Source of the DNA: Bartonella tribocorum
GTDB lineage: Bacteria; Pseudomonadota; Alphaproteobacteria; Rhizobiales; Rhizobiaceae
DNA length: 59,857 bases
NCBI RefSeq assembly: GCF_002777915.1
Contig: NZ_NJGE01000013.1
Span: 1-59,857 of the forward strand
Direction of reading: 5' to 3'
This document shows positions 40,164-49,635 of the stretch, piece by piece. Under the pieces are notes generated by a model. That model did not search any database, was not told the DNA's origin, and worked only from the letters and a program-made list of their open reading frames with translations. The position numbers were made by a program, and so were the translations under genes. The stretch's first letter is position 1; each line of letters starts with the position of its first letter.

Positions 40164-41039
40164 ATGAATGATGTCTCCGTTGAATATCAGGCAATAGAAG
40201 AAAACGAAGAGAAAGATGATCTTTTGACAAGCAAAGCAGATGATTGTCATCCAATATTTCGGCGTGCTCCTTCAAGTGTGGAATTTAATAAATTGCGTAA
40301 ACGACTTTTGCGTCATATGCGACAAGCGTTGGATGATTTTTCTATGCTCTCTACTGGAAAAAAATGGCTTGTCGCTTTATCGGGGGGAAAAGATTCTTAT
40401 GGTTTATTAGCACTGCTTTTAGATTTAAAATGGCGTGGTCTTTTACCCGTTGAAATTCTTGCTTGTAATCTTGATCAAGGACAACCAGGATTTCCTAAAC
40501 ATATTCTTCCAGACTTTTTGAGTTCTTATCAAATTCCCTATCGTATTGAATATCAAGATACTTATTCCATTGTTACAGATAAATTAGCAGAAACGCAGAC
40601 ATATTGTTCACTTTGTTCTCGATTGCGGCGTGGTAATCTTTATCGCATTGCACGTGAGGAGGGCTGTTCGGCATTAATTTTAGGACATCATCGTGATGAT
40701 GTTTTGGAAACATTTTTTATGAATTTGTTTCACGGTGGACGATTAGCCGCTATGCCTGGAAAACTTAAAAATGACGAAGGAGATCTTTTTGTATTACGTC
40801 CTCTTGTCTATGCTGCTGAGGAAGATATGGAAAAGTTTTCTCAAGCAATGCAATTCCCGATTATTCCTTGTAATCTTTGCGGTAGTCAAGATGGCCTACA
40901 ACGTAATGCAATGAAAGAAATGCTAAAAAATATCGAAAAACAAATGCCAGGACGTAAAGATACAATGATTCGCGCTTTAACGAATGTGCGCCCAAGTCAT
41001 TTGCTTGATAAGAAATTCTTTGATTTTAAAACGTGTTAA
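40164..41039 (+). CDS. ttcA: tRNA 2-thiocytidine(32) synthetase TtcA
   Basis: This 291-residue PP-loop ATPase has [14 protein letters not shown] (about 71-84) and two CxxC pairs, [11 protein letters not shown] and [10 protein letters not shown], which in TtcA hold a 4Fe-4S cluster. It thiolates C32 of certain tRNAs. AGGA lies upstream of the ATG. The 257 bp between rpsD and this gene show nothing else. Confidence 0.96.
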   Translation: MNDVSVEYQAIEENEEKDDLLTSKADDCHPIFRRAPSSVEFNKLRKRLLRHMRQALDDFSMLSTGKKWLVALSGGKDSYGLLALLLDLKWRGLLPVEILACNLDQGQPGFPKHILPDFLSSYQIPYRIEYQDTYSIVTDKLAETQTYCSLCSRLRRGNLYRIAREEGCSALILGHHRDDVLETFFMNLFHGGRLAAMPGKLKNDEGDLFVLRPLVYAAEEDMEKFSQAMQFPIIPCNLCGSQDGLQRNAMKEMLKNIEKQMPGRKDTMIRALTNVRPSHLLDKKFFDFKTC

Positions 41040-41578
41040 TAAAAATGAGATATTTTATAAAAAATAAGTTTGAAGATTTTAAGATAAGAGACTCATTTAT
41101 AATGATAATTTATTGCTTTGCAATTTAACGAGCATAGGTGTTTTATTTCAAATTTTCTTATATTGCATTATTGCATCCATAAAAAACATCTCCCTGCATA
41201 TCACAAGTAAGGCTCTTGTATGCATAAAACACAATGTAAAAAGCTTCCTTTAAATAACCAATGACTATCGCGATATGAAAAAATAACATGATTATTGGTT
41301 TGCTCTTTATTTTAAGTAAAAATGAAAGAGCCTTTTAGATTTTATCTTATCCTACTGTACAATAAAATGTTTCGTCATTTAAGACGGCGAACCAAAATTA
41401 TATTAAGTTTTTGATAAAAGTAAGTATTTTTAGAGTGTATAGCAAGCACTGAAGGATAAGGATTCTCCGTGAATCCTCATGAAGTGAATCACATAAGCGA
41501 TCGTGCCCTATGAACAGTTGCTTTTTTATAAACTGTCTCTGATGAGAAACTTCGTCATTGGGAATAAATTAAATTTTT
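41040..41578. other. Non-coding gap between ttcA and rimO
   Basis: These 539 bp lie between convergent genes. They contain a short hairpin (GGATTC-TCCGT-GAATCC, 41460-41476) without a T-run. I see no ORF, tRNA or recognisable ncRNA. Confidence 0.5.
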
Positions 41579-42892
41579 TCAAACTGCTATACCATAAAGA
41601 TCATAAGCATCTGATTGTTCGATTTTAACGGTAACAAATTCACCAACACGCAAGGGACGTCGTGATGATATATGGACAACACCATCTATTTCTGGAGCAT
41701 CATATTGACTCCGTCCTTTAGCAATTTTTCCTTGGCTTTCATCGATAAGAACTTGGAGTCTTTTTCCAATTTTTTTCTTTAAAAGATGTGTCGAAATTTG
41801 TTGTTGTTTTGCCATAAAACGATGCCAGCGGTTTTCTTTCACGTCTTCAGGAATATTTTCTAATCCCAAATCATTTGCAATGGCCCCTTTTACTTCTTCA
41901 TATTTAAAGCATCCAGCGCGTTCAATTTTTGCTTCTTCTAGCCATTCTAGCAGCATATTAAAATCTTCATTTGTTTCACCTGGAAATCCAACAATAAATG
42001 TTGATCGCAAAGTAAGATCTGGACATATTTTTCGCCACTTTTCAATTCTACGGTTTGTTTTTTCCATAAGAGCAGGACGTTTCATATGACGTAAAACAGT
42101 CGGTGATGCATGCTGAAAAGGAATATCCAGATAAGGAAGAATTTTTTTCGCAGCCATAAGTTCGATAACTTCATCCACATGGGGATAAGGATAAACGTAA
42201 TGCATACGCACCCAAATACCCATATTGCCTAGTTCGCGACAAAGATCAAAAAACTTCGTTTTAATTGTACGATCTTTCCAAGAGTTTTCGAGATATTTAA
42301 GATCAATACCATAAGCACTCGTATCTTGTGAAATAACCAAAAGTTCTTTTACACCCGCTTGTACGAGTTTTTCAGCTTCGCGAAGAACATCACTAATGGG
42401 GCGTGAAGTGAGATCACCACGCAGTGTAGGGATGATACAAAAACTACATCTGTTAGAGCATCCTTCAGAAATCTTTAAGTAGGCGTAATGGCGAGGTGTT
42501 AAACGAATACCTTGGGGAGGAACTAAATCAAGAAAAGGATCATGAATAGGAGGAATTGCTGTATGAACAGCTTGTATAACACTTTCATAAGCTTGTGGTC
42601 CTGTAATGGCCAATACATTCGGGTATGTTTGGCGAATAACATCAGGATCAGCACCAAGACACCCTGTTACAATAACTTTTCCATTTTTTTTGAGAGCTTC
42701 ATCAATATTGGCTAATGATTCTTTTCTGGCAGAGTCAATAAAACCACAGGTATTCACAATAACGACATCAGCTCCTTGATGTTGACGTGAAATTTCATAC
42801 CCTTCAGAGCGGAGGCTTGTAATAATTCGCTCAGAATCTACGAGTGCTTTTGGGCATCCGAGAGAGACAAAACTAATACGAGGTGCTGCCAT
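41579..42892 (-). CDS. rimO: Ribosomal protein S12 methylthiotransferase
   Basis: This 437-residue radical-SAM enzyme methylthiolates an Asp of S12. In order it has the N-terminal UPF0004 domain ([28 protein letters not shown] with three cluster Cys), the radical-SAM motif [11 protein letters not shown], and a C-terminal TRAM domain. The [12 protein letters not shown] start is RimO-specific compared with MiaB. It is monocistronic as far as can be seen. Confidence 0.97.
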   Translation of the reverse strand: MAAPRISFVSLGCPKALVDSERIITSLRSEGYEISRQHQGADVVIVNTCGFIDSARKESLANIDEALKKNGKVIVTGCLGADPDVIRQTYPNVLAITGPQAYESVIQAVHTAIPPIHDPFLDLVPPQGIRLTPRHYAYLKISEGCSNRCSFCIIPTLRGDLTSRPISDVLREAEKLVQAGVKELLVISQDTSAYGIDLKYLENSWKDRTIKTKFFDLCRELGNMGIWVRMHYVYPYPHVDEVIELMAAKKILPYLDIPFQHASPTVLRHMKRPALMEKTNRRIEKWRKICPDLTLRSTFIVGFPGETNEDFNMLLEWLEEAKIERAGCFKYEEVKGAIANDLGLENIPEDVKENRWHRFMAKQQQISTHLLKKKIGKRLQVLIDESQGKIAKGRSQYDAPEIDGVVHISSRRPLRVGEFVTVKIEQSDAYDLYGIAV

Positions 42893-43347
42893 GATAATCC
42901 TATAATTACTACGAACGATTGAGTCCCGCTTTTATTGACTTAAAAAAGTAAGAAATGCTCTTTATTTTTTATATATAACAATCCATTACAAATTTATTTG
43001 ATTTTTTGCTACAATATTTTGTGTATGCTTACAATTTTATCTTATTATACTGCCAAATACTGTTATTGAAGGCAATGATATAAGACAGACTCCTTCAAAG
43101 CCTTCAAGTCCTTTTAAAAGGACTTGGTGAATAGTTTTAAGCTTACTTGTTCAGCTTTGCATCAGTGAAAAATATAAGAGGGAAGGGGAAGTGAAATCTG
43201 CTCGATAAGGATTTGGAATTGTTTATAGACCGAATTGAGCCCACCCTTTGGCTGTGAGGAGAAAGTCAATTGCGTGTAGCATAATTAAAAATACTCGATA
43301 ATCTTTTTTAACGGCACTTTATTAGCGTATGTATATAGGGTTGTTTT
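42893..43347. other. Non-coding gap between rimO and lexA
   Basis: This 455-bp stretch is upstream of rimO and downstream of lexA, both on the minus strand. It contains a 22-bp perfect palindrome, listed separately. A 22-codon minus-strand frame ending near 43226 (LIMLHAIDFLLTAKGWAQFG) has no recognised family. No other gene was seen. Confidence 0.45.
43105..43126. repeat. 22-bp perfect palindrome downstream of lexA
   Basis: The sequence CAAGTCCTTTT followed by AAAAGGACTTG is self-complementary over all 22 bases. It lies about 220 bp past the lexA stop and about 210 bp before the rimO start. No T-run follows on the minus strand. It could be an operator or cruciform-type site, or a degenerate terminator. 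Confidence 0.65.
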
Positions 43348-44061
43348 TTAATATTTTCGAATAAGTCCGGTAAGTTTGCCTTGTATTTCTATGCGCTCCG
43401 ATTTGTATGTACGTACTTCGTAGTGAGGATTAGCGGCTTCTAATGCAACAGAGGTTCCTTTGCGTCTATAACGTTTTAATGTTGCCTCTTTTTTATCAAT
43501 AAACGCGACAATAATTTCACCTGATATTGCTGTATTTTGACGTTTCACAATAATCGTATCTTTATCAAGAATACCAGCTTCCACCATAGAATTATCTTTA
43601 ACTTCTAATGCGTAGTGCTCACCTGTATTAACCATATCGTGTGGGAGAGACAGTGTGCTTGTTTGTTGCTGTATAGCAGAGGCGGGGACGCTCGCAGAAA
43701 TACGTCCCATAATGGGAATAGTGATATTTTTTTTTTCTTTTGCCTCAAAGTTTCCAAGATTAGTCAAGTTTTCTGATATTTCCCATTTATTTTTTTCTAT
43801 CATACTGGGAGAAATCTTACGTGCTAAAGAAAGGTTGAATGTTATTTTCTCAGGAAGTCGAATCACCTCTACCGCACGAGCGCGATTGGGCAAACGACGT
43901 ATAAAACCTCGTTGTTCTAAGGCTATCATGAGCTTATGGATGCCAGACTTTGAAGAAAGTTCTAAAGCATTTTTCATTTCTTCAAAAGAAGGAGGAACAC
44001 CTATTTCCTTTATATGACTGTGAATAAACAAGAGTAGCTCATATTGTTTACATGTTAGCAT
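43348..44061 (-). CDS. lexA: LexA repressor with an altered cleavage site
   Basis: This 237-residue protein has an N-terminal winged HTH (about 1-65, SSKSGIHKLMIALEQRGFIRR) and a C-terminal S24 peptidase domain. The catalytic Ser158 and Lys196 (EATLKRY) remain. Two conserved glycines are changed: the self-cleavage dipeptide, normally Ala-Gly in RIAAGVP-type sites, is Ala123-Ser124 (GRISASVP), and the usual V-x-G-x-S-M motif is VKDNSM. The repressor may therefore cleave slowly or not at all upon RecA activation. No clear GTTC-N7-GTTC SOS box was found upstream of the start. Confidence 0.93.
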   Translation of the reverse strand: MLTCKQYELLLFIHSHIKEIGVPPSFEEMKNALELSSKSGIHKLMIALEQRGFIRRLPNRARAVEVIRLPEKITFNLSLARKISPSMIEKNKWEISENLTNLGNFEAKEKKNITIPIMGRISASVPASAIQQQTSTLSLPHDMVNTGEHYALEVKDNSMVEAGILDKDTIIVKRQNTAISGEIIVAFIDKKEATLKRYRRKGTSVALEAANPHYEVRTYKSERIEIQGKLTGLIRKY

Positions 44062-45327
44062 TCAATGTTCCAATCAAGAGGATAAAAAATATTACAGTAA
44101 AAAATACGTGTATATATAATATTTCTACAATTTTTTTGCCAAATCAAAATTATTTTCTCTATTTTGATCTTACAAGTAGGCAATATGTTTATTTAGAGAC
44201 ATATTTAATTTATGATAAGTATGAAATTTTACTTTAGTAAGTTTATCATAGTATCGCTTTATATAATATAAAATTACATTAATATTAAACAGTATATATA
44301 TAAAATATTTTATAAATTTGCCTGAATTATGCGATACTAATTTTTATGGTTAGTATTATCCTTCTGTTTTTTAAATATATCTGCGTATTTTATCATTTCT
44401 TGTATAAAAAGTTAAATAGAATGCATCCTTTTAATCGTGCGATAGATCACTTTATGTGTATTTAGAATCATTTTGTATATTTCTTTTAATTATTGTCAGT
44501 TACAATAAGCAGCATCATTTATAGTCATGTCTGCTTTATTCTATAGAATCACTGTGCGTGAATAAAACTCACATCCTCAAGATACCATTATTACTCATTT
44601 ACATACTTATTTTTAAAAAGATAGTTCTAATACACTTTCTTTCATCAAGATGATCTTGCAAATAATTAAAATCTATTGAGTAAATACTATCTTCACATCT
44701 CGACAATCTACACCACCATACTTAATTTACTCACCCCTCATGTTGCTATAATTTTTGCTTATTGAAAGAAAATACAAGAGGCATTTTTATTTCTTTTTTA
44801 AGCGTTTTATTTTGCTCCTTGTGTTGAGCAAGAAAATGATTTTTATAAATTTGATATGAAAGAACAAAAGAATTTAAAATGAAAAATCTTACGATATTCA
44901 GATCTATCGCTAAAGTGAGAAAAATATTATAAATAAATATGTTATATTATAAACTTCTATTTATATTTGAAAATTGAAAACTAAAACGTAAAGATAAAAA
45001 TAAACCATCGTAGAAAGTATTTTTTCTGTTCTACCCATGATTCTCAATAACCCATGTAAGAAGGAAGAGGGGAGTTATTTCTTATAATTTTACCCTTCGA
45101 ATCTATAAGATATTTTTATAATTAGATGATGTTTGTATAGAGATTTCAAAAAGAAGATCATAGACTAACTCTACAATGACGAGGAAAGAAGCAAAAACGG
45201 AAATTTATTGATAACCGAAAAAAATAATAATATTTTTTTAAAAAGTGTTGACCAAATGAAAAGTCAACCGTATGTTCCCCTCACTTTCTGCAAATTAGAT
45301 AGTCTATGAACTAGATAGCTTGTGTGA
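44062..45327. other. Long AT-rich non-coding region upstream of lexA
   Basis: About 1.27 kb contain no credible ORF over 60 codons apart from an unlikely 61-codon frame at 44052-44237. The region is dense in A/T runs and lacks visible tRNA, insertion sequence or ordered repeats. It must hold the lexA promoter at its left end. It may be decayed coding DNA, but I found no recognisable remnant. Confidence 0.5.
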
Positions 45328-45403
45328 GAGCGCGTAGCTCAGCTGGTAGAGCAACTGACTTTTAATCAGTAGGTCCAGGGTTCGAATCCCTGCGCGCTCA
45401 CCA
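45328..45403 (+). tRNA. tRNA-Lys (anticodon UUU)
   Basis: This is a complete 76-nt cloverleaf. It has acceptor stem GAGCGCG/CGCGCTC, D-arm GCTC/GAGC, anticodon stem ACTGA/TCAGT around CTTTTAA with anticodon TTT, T-arm CAGGG-TTCGAAT-CCCTG, discriminator A and an encoded CCA. It stands alone in a long gap. Confidence 0.97.
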
Positions 45404-45940
45404 ACTTTGAATAAATCAATAGGCTGTACAAAATTTGAGAATCTTTGTTGGTTTGATTATTTTGGGATTTTTTTGTTGATTTTATAGCCAATTGTTTTCT
45501 ATCGGCTGTTGTGGTGCGGATTATTCTCCTATCCACTCCAAAATTTCTTTGAACTTGTGATATAATTACACCTGCATTGATGGTAAGGTGTGCCTGCTTG
45601 TTTTCGAATTCATAGGCTGTTTTTTAATATCCGCCGCATTACATGAAACAAGCTGATAAAATCATCATAGTTATTCACAGCTTATATTATAAGATGATTT
45701 TCTATAATATATTGATTTATATATTTTTTATTTTTTGACGCTTCTATATAGTGCATTTATTTTTTATGGCAACCATAAAAAAATTAACAATATGTTAAAT
45801 TTTTGATAGAAGGAGCGAATCTAAGGGTGGTATATGCGTGAGAGATATCATCATTTGAAAACGCGAATCCTCCTCTCGCGTACAAAAAGCGTGACGTGAT
45901 TGTTACAGTAGTGCTTAACAAAAATAAGTGGACTGAATAT
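45404..45940 (+). other. Non-coding region between tRNA-Lys and rlpA
   Basis: These 537 bp include a TTAA-N7-TTAA element (listed separately). There is also a 21-codon ORF (45834-45899) with AGGG ahead of it that ends where an alternative GTG for rlpA (45896) begins. The small ORF could be a leader peptide, but its basic sequence has no attenuation-type pattern. No other gene is supported. Confidence 0.45.
45784..45798 (+). promoter_or_regulatory. Possible CtrA-type site (TTAA-N7-TTAA) upstream of rlpA
   Basis: TTAA-CAATATG-TTAA matches the full CtrA consensus spacing and lies about 145 bp before the chosen rlpA ATG. CtrA is the conserved cell-cycle regulator in Rhizobiales, and RlpA is a septal protein, so control by it would make sense. 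Such a match is expected by chance several times in an AT-rich window of this size. Confidence 0.25.
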
Positions 45941-46837
45941 ATGCCTTCAAATAGTAAAAAGAAATTTATTTCTATTATTAAGCCGACATTTCAATTATTT
46001 TCTATGATCGTTATTTCTCAGTCATTGGTATCTTGTTGCGCAAGCGAAACCGCGCATTTTTCAATAAAAGATTCCTATCATAATAAACCCGTTGACGTAA
46101 ATACTTCTGCTCTACCAAAACAAATATCCAATAAGAAAAATCAACCAGAAGCAAAGAAGTATGGGAGGGCGGTTGTTGGTAAGCCTTACCAAATAAAGGG
46201 AAAGTGGTATTATCCTGAAAATGATCCGACGTATAAACGTGTTGGCGAAGCATCATGGTATGGTTCAGATTTTCATGGGCGTTTAACAGCCAACGGTGAG
46301 ATTTATGACATGAATCTTCTGACTGCTGCTCATCCTACAATGCCCTTACCTAGCTATGCTCGTGTTACTAATTTGAAAAATGGATCTTCACTCATTGTTA
46401 GGGTGAATGATCGCGGACCTTTTATGAAAGATCGTATTATTGATTTATCAAAACAAGCTGCGACAATACTTGGTTATGTAGATAAGGGGGTTGCAGATGT
46501 TAAAGTAGAATATATTGCTGAAGCCCCCGTTGGCTATTATGATAGTGCATATTTAATGGCCTCTTATACTCCTGGAAATGCTGCCCCATATTCATTAGCG
46601 TCAGAAAATGTTTCGAAAAAAAGAGAAACTGTTTTGTTTAAGGCGAGCAATATAGAAAACAAAGAAGAATTGGCTAAAACAGCTTCTGTTTCACAGGAGC
46701 AACGCAATAAAACTATTGTAGTAAAATTACCAGAAATTGGTCCTATCATGGTTGATAAGCCGGTACCATTTGATCAAGTTGCTTCTATAAGTAAGCTAAA
46801 CAAAAGAACAAAAGTCAATTGGCTACAGTTGTTTTAG
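45941..46837 (+). CDS. rlpA: RlpA-like septal ring lipoprotein
   Basis: This 298-residue protein has a lipoprotein signal (about 1-32) with lipobox SLVSC. Then comes a double-psi beta-barrel RlpA domain (about 90-180) with VGEASWYGSDFHGRLTANGE, LTAAHPTMPLPSYARVTNL, and VRVNDRGPF...RIIDLS containing the catalytic-type Asp. In Pseudomonas RlpA is a lytic transglycosylase for naked glycan strands at the septum. No SPOR domain is evident in the C-terminal tail. A GTG at 45896 is an alternative start, but the ATG at 45941 gives a normal signal peptide. Confidence 0.9.
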   Translation: MPSNSKKKFISIIKPTFQLFSMIVISQSLVSCCASETAHFSIKDSYHNKPVDVNTSALPKQISNKKNQPEAKKYGRAVVGKPYQIKGKWYYPENDPTYKRVGEASWYGSDFHGRLTANGEIYDMNLLTAAHPTMPLPSYARVTNLKNGSSLIVRVNDRGPFMKDRIIDLSKQAATILGYVDKGVADVKVEYIAEAPVGYYDSAYLMASYTPGNAAPYSLASENVSKKRETVLFKASNIENKEELAKTASVSQEQRNKTIVVKLPEIGPIMVDKPVPFDQVASISKLNKRTKVNWLQLF

Positions 46838-47797
46838 GGAACAGTGTATTGATTTTAAATCGATATCATTTTCAAATAAAAAGTGATAAAAAAAGTTGGA
46901 GTTGAGTGTTATTAATAGTGAATTAATATGTCTCTCCAATCTATTGCCTATCTTCTTGCTTTTTGACAATATTTTCTAATAATTAGATTACGTATTTTTT
47001 GTTGTAACAGCTTTTGCCAAATGAGGGAAGCAAACTGTGTGAATCTGTTTGTGTAATCTCTGAAATGGCTATAGAATCTAATTGGGAAAAATATAAAGTC
47101 TAAAAAGAAAAAATATCTCCTTGTAATTCGGCTTTGCAGTCTTCGAAAGCCTTTAGGGGAGTATTTTATGAAGAGATTACGCATTGCTTCATGCTTTTTT
47201 ATCGATTTCTTAGTAGAGTAATGCCCTTCAGTTAAATTAAATACTGAAAACAAAATACATTTTTGTATGTGCCAGTTCACAAGTGCTCATTTTAAAGAGA
47301 TATATCGGGCTCTCAAGCCCATATTTATGACAGCCATTCGTAAAGAATATAACTTTAAAGCCATTGGATATCGTCCTCTTTACGTCTGTGAAAATATAAA
47401 TCGTCGCCATCATAAACTTTGCAAAAGCTCTTATGCTTTGTAATAATCCTTGAGACTTTGAGAGGTTTATAAAAAGTATTTTTACTCTCTCCTTAATAAT
47501 CTTAAGCTCCATTTCTATAATAAATTTACTTCTGAAGGGAAAAAGCAATTTAAATTGCTTAAAAGAGGGGAGAAAATGAGAGAATCTCACAGTATTTTTT
47601 AAGCTTAAAACTAAAAAATAATAATTTAATGTATTAGAAATACAAAAGATAAAAAGTATATCATTTTACTTTTACTCATGCCGAATGAAAATAAAATTTT
47701 TTCTTGAGTTGTCAATAATTCCTCAATGTGCGGAAATAAAAAAGTTTTTTCCTATATAATGATTCTTTATGCTGATCTTTGAATGGGAGGAGCAGCT
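46838..47797 (+). other. Non-coding region between rlpA and the carboxypeptidase gene
   Basis: About 960 bp with no supportable gene. Two overlapping minus-strand frames of 110 and 117 codons have low-complexity, Phe/Ile/Lys-rich sequences, which look like AT-rich chance frames. A plus-strand ORF at 47267-47443 (58 codons, starting MCQFTSAHFKEIYRALKP) is slightly more protein-like, but it has no ribosome binding site and no recognised family. Confidence 0.5.
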
Positions 47798-48961
47798 ATG
47801 TGTACAGCATTAAGAATCTTATTGATCTTATGGGGGATATTGGCATTTAATACGTGGGGAAAAGCGCAAGATTTTCAAACTTCTGCCTCACAAGTGTTGT
47901 TACTCGATGATAATACAGAGACGATACTTTATGAAAAACAAGGAGATACTCCTTTTTTTCCTGCTTCATTAGCAAAATTAATGACGGCAGAAGTCGTCTT
48001 TCATCAATTAAAAGAAGGATTGTTAAAGAATACCCAAAAATTTAAGGTCAGTGAAAATGCTTGGCGCAAGGGTGGGGCTCCTTCTGGTACAACCACTATG
48101 TTTGCAAAAATAAAGACAGAGATCAGTATTTCTGATCTTTTGCGTGGTTTAATTATTGTCAATGGAAATGATGCTGCTATTATTCTGGCTGAAGGGATAT
48201 CGGGAGATGAGGCCCATTTTGCACAACTGATGAATCAGCGCGCTAAAATAATTGGCTTATCTCAGAGCCATTTTGTTAATGCAACAGGGCTTCCCGAAGA
48301 GGGGCAATTTGTAACAGTACGCGATATGATTATATTAACGCGTCATATTGTTCAGGAATATCCAGATTACTATGCACTTTATCGTGAGCCTCATTTTACG
48401 TGGAACAATATTTTTCAACGAAATAAAAACCCTCTTATTTCTAAGGAAATTGGTGTAGAAGGATTTGGTTTTGGCTACAGCGAAAAAGAAGGATTTTCAA
48501 TGGTTGCTACCATTTATAAAAATCATCGGCGTCTTTTTTTAGCAATCAATGGTTTACAAGATGGCAAAAAACATACAACGGAAATAGAGCGCATTCTTCA
48601 ATGGGGAATGGCGGCTTTTGATCTCAAAACAATTTTCACAAAAGGAGAAACGGTTGGTCGTGCTTCTGTTTACGGTGGGAAGAAAAATTTTGTCTCACTT
48701 ATTGTTAAAAAACCAATAAGTTTCATGCTTTCAAATGAAAAAGAAATCAACATTAAAGCAAAAATTAAATATCATGGTCCATTGAGAGCTCCCATCGTTG
48801 CAGGACAACCCGTTGGCGTCATTCAAATATTAGAAGGTAAAAAGGTTCTTTTGGAAAAACCAGTTTTTGCCAAAGTGAATGTTCAGGAAGGAAGTTTCTT
48901 TACAAAAGTAAAAGATGCATTCTATGAAATAACAATTGGATGGTTACGGAAATATTTGTAG
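47798..48961 (+). CDS. D-alanyl-D-alanine carboxypeptidase-like protein with degenerate motifs
   Basis: This 387-residue protein has a signal peptide (about 1-23) and the PBP5/DacF fold. The SxxK motif with the nucleophile is intact (PASLAKLM, Ser57-Lys60). The SxN motif reads NGN (residues 122-124, Ser to Asn), and the KTG region reads GFG (224-226, VEGFGFGYSEKEG where VDGLKTG-type is expected). The C-terminal PBP5 beta domain is present. The ATG at 47798 has GGAGGAG five bases upstream; the ATG at 47783 is upstream of that. It may be inactive or bind peptidoglycan without trimming it. Confidence 0.88.
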   Translation: MCTALRILLILWGILAFNTWGKAQDFQTSASQVLLLDDNTETILYEKQGDTPFFPASLAKLMTAEVVFHQLKEGLLKNTQKFKVSENAWRKGGAPSGTTTMFAKIKTEISISDLLRGLIIVNGNDAAIILAEGISGDEAHFAQLMNQRAKIIGLSQSHFVNATGLPEEGQFVTVRDMIILTRHIVQEYPDYYALYREPHFTWNNIFQRNKNPLISKEIGVEGFGFGYSEKEGFSMVATIYKNHRRLFLAINGLQDGKKHTTEIERILQWGMAAFDLKTIFTKGETVGRASVYGGKKNFVSLIVKKPISFMLSNEKEINIKAKIKYHGPLRAPIVAGQPVGVIQILEGKKVLLEKPVFAKVNVQEGSFFTKVKDAFYEITIGWLRKYL

Positions 48962-48990
48962 TTACGCGCTCATAAGATTAAGGATCATAC

Positions 48991-49635
48991 GTGTCAGGTT
49001 ATTTTATTACATTCGAAGGAGGGGACGGGGTAGGAAAAACAGTGCAGATTGCTTTACTTGCTGAATATCTCTCTTACCAAGGTTATAATATTGTTACAAC
49101 ACGAGAACCAGGAGGAACGGCAGGAGCAGAAGCAATCCGGCATATTTTGTTATCAGGGCAGGCACAACAATATGGACCGTTGATTGAAGCCGCTCTGTTT
49201 ACAGCGGCACGCGCTGACCATGTTACTGAAATTATCGCGCCTTCCTTGCAAAAAGGTAAAATCGTTTTATGTGACCGCTTTATTGATTCTACACGCGTTT
49301 ATCAAGGACTCAATGAGACCGTCAATTCTTCTCTTCTTTCTGTTTTAGAGTGTATTGCGCTCAATGGTATTATGCCTCATTTAACATTTTTGTTAGATAT
49401 GCCAGCAGCGTGTGCTATCAAACGTGCAAATTTGCGAAGAAAAAAAACTGAAGAAATTGACTATTTTGAAAAAAACTCATTGGAAATTCAAGAACAAAGG
49501 CGTCAAGCTTTTCTTCAGTTGGCTAAACAAGAGCCACGGAGGTTTTGCGTCATTGATGCTACTGGCTCAGTGGAAGTTATTGCCCATCAAATAAAAAATA
49601 TTTGTCATCAGGTATTGTTGGATCAATTTTCATGA
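48991..49635 (+). CDS. tmk: Thymidylate kinase
   Basis: This 214-residue enzyme phosphorylates dTMP. It has the P-loop FEGGDGVGKTVQ, TREPGGTAGAEAIR and the CDRFIDSTRVYQG DRX-type motif. The start is GTG with AGGA six bases upstream. It overlaps holB by 4 bp, a common pairing. Confidence 0.97.
   Translation: MSGYFITFEGGDGVGKTVQIALLAEYLSYQGYNIVTTREPGGTAGAEAIRHILLSGQAQQYGPLIEAALFTAARADHVTEIIAPSLQKGKIVLCDRFIDSTRVYQGLNETVNSSLLSVLECIALNGIMPHLTFLLDMPAACAIKRANLRRKKTEEIDYFEKNSLEIQEQRRQAFLQLAKQEPRRFCVIDATGSVEVIAHQIKNICHQVLLDQFS

Noticed and set aside
39976-40167. 63-codon frame between rpsD and ttcA
   Set aside because: It has no ribosome binding site or family resemblance, and it overlaps the ttcA start.
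41040-41578. A small structured RNA in the ttcA-rimO gap
   Set aside because: Only a 6-bp hairpin is visible; no match to SRP RNA, 6S RNA, tmRNA or RNase P RNA was recognised.
43655-44017. 120-codon plus-strand frame inside lexA
   Set aside because: It is the antisense shadow of lexA, which has clear domains on the minus strand.
44062-44120. SOS box upstream of lexA
   Set aside because: A single GTTC occurs near 44069 but no second GTTC or GAAC lies at the required distance.
44052-44237. 61-codon plus-strand frame upstream of lexA
   Set aside because: It overlaps the lexA 5' end and has the composition of non-coding AT-rich DNA.
46948-47590. Two overlapping minus-strand frames of 110 and 117 codons
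   Set aside because: Both are low in complexity, lack ribosome binding sites and domains, and overlap each other by 44 bp.
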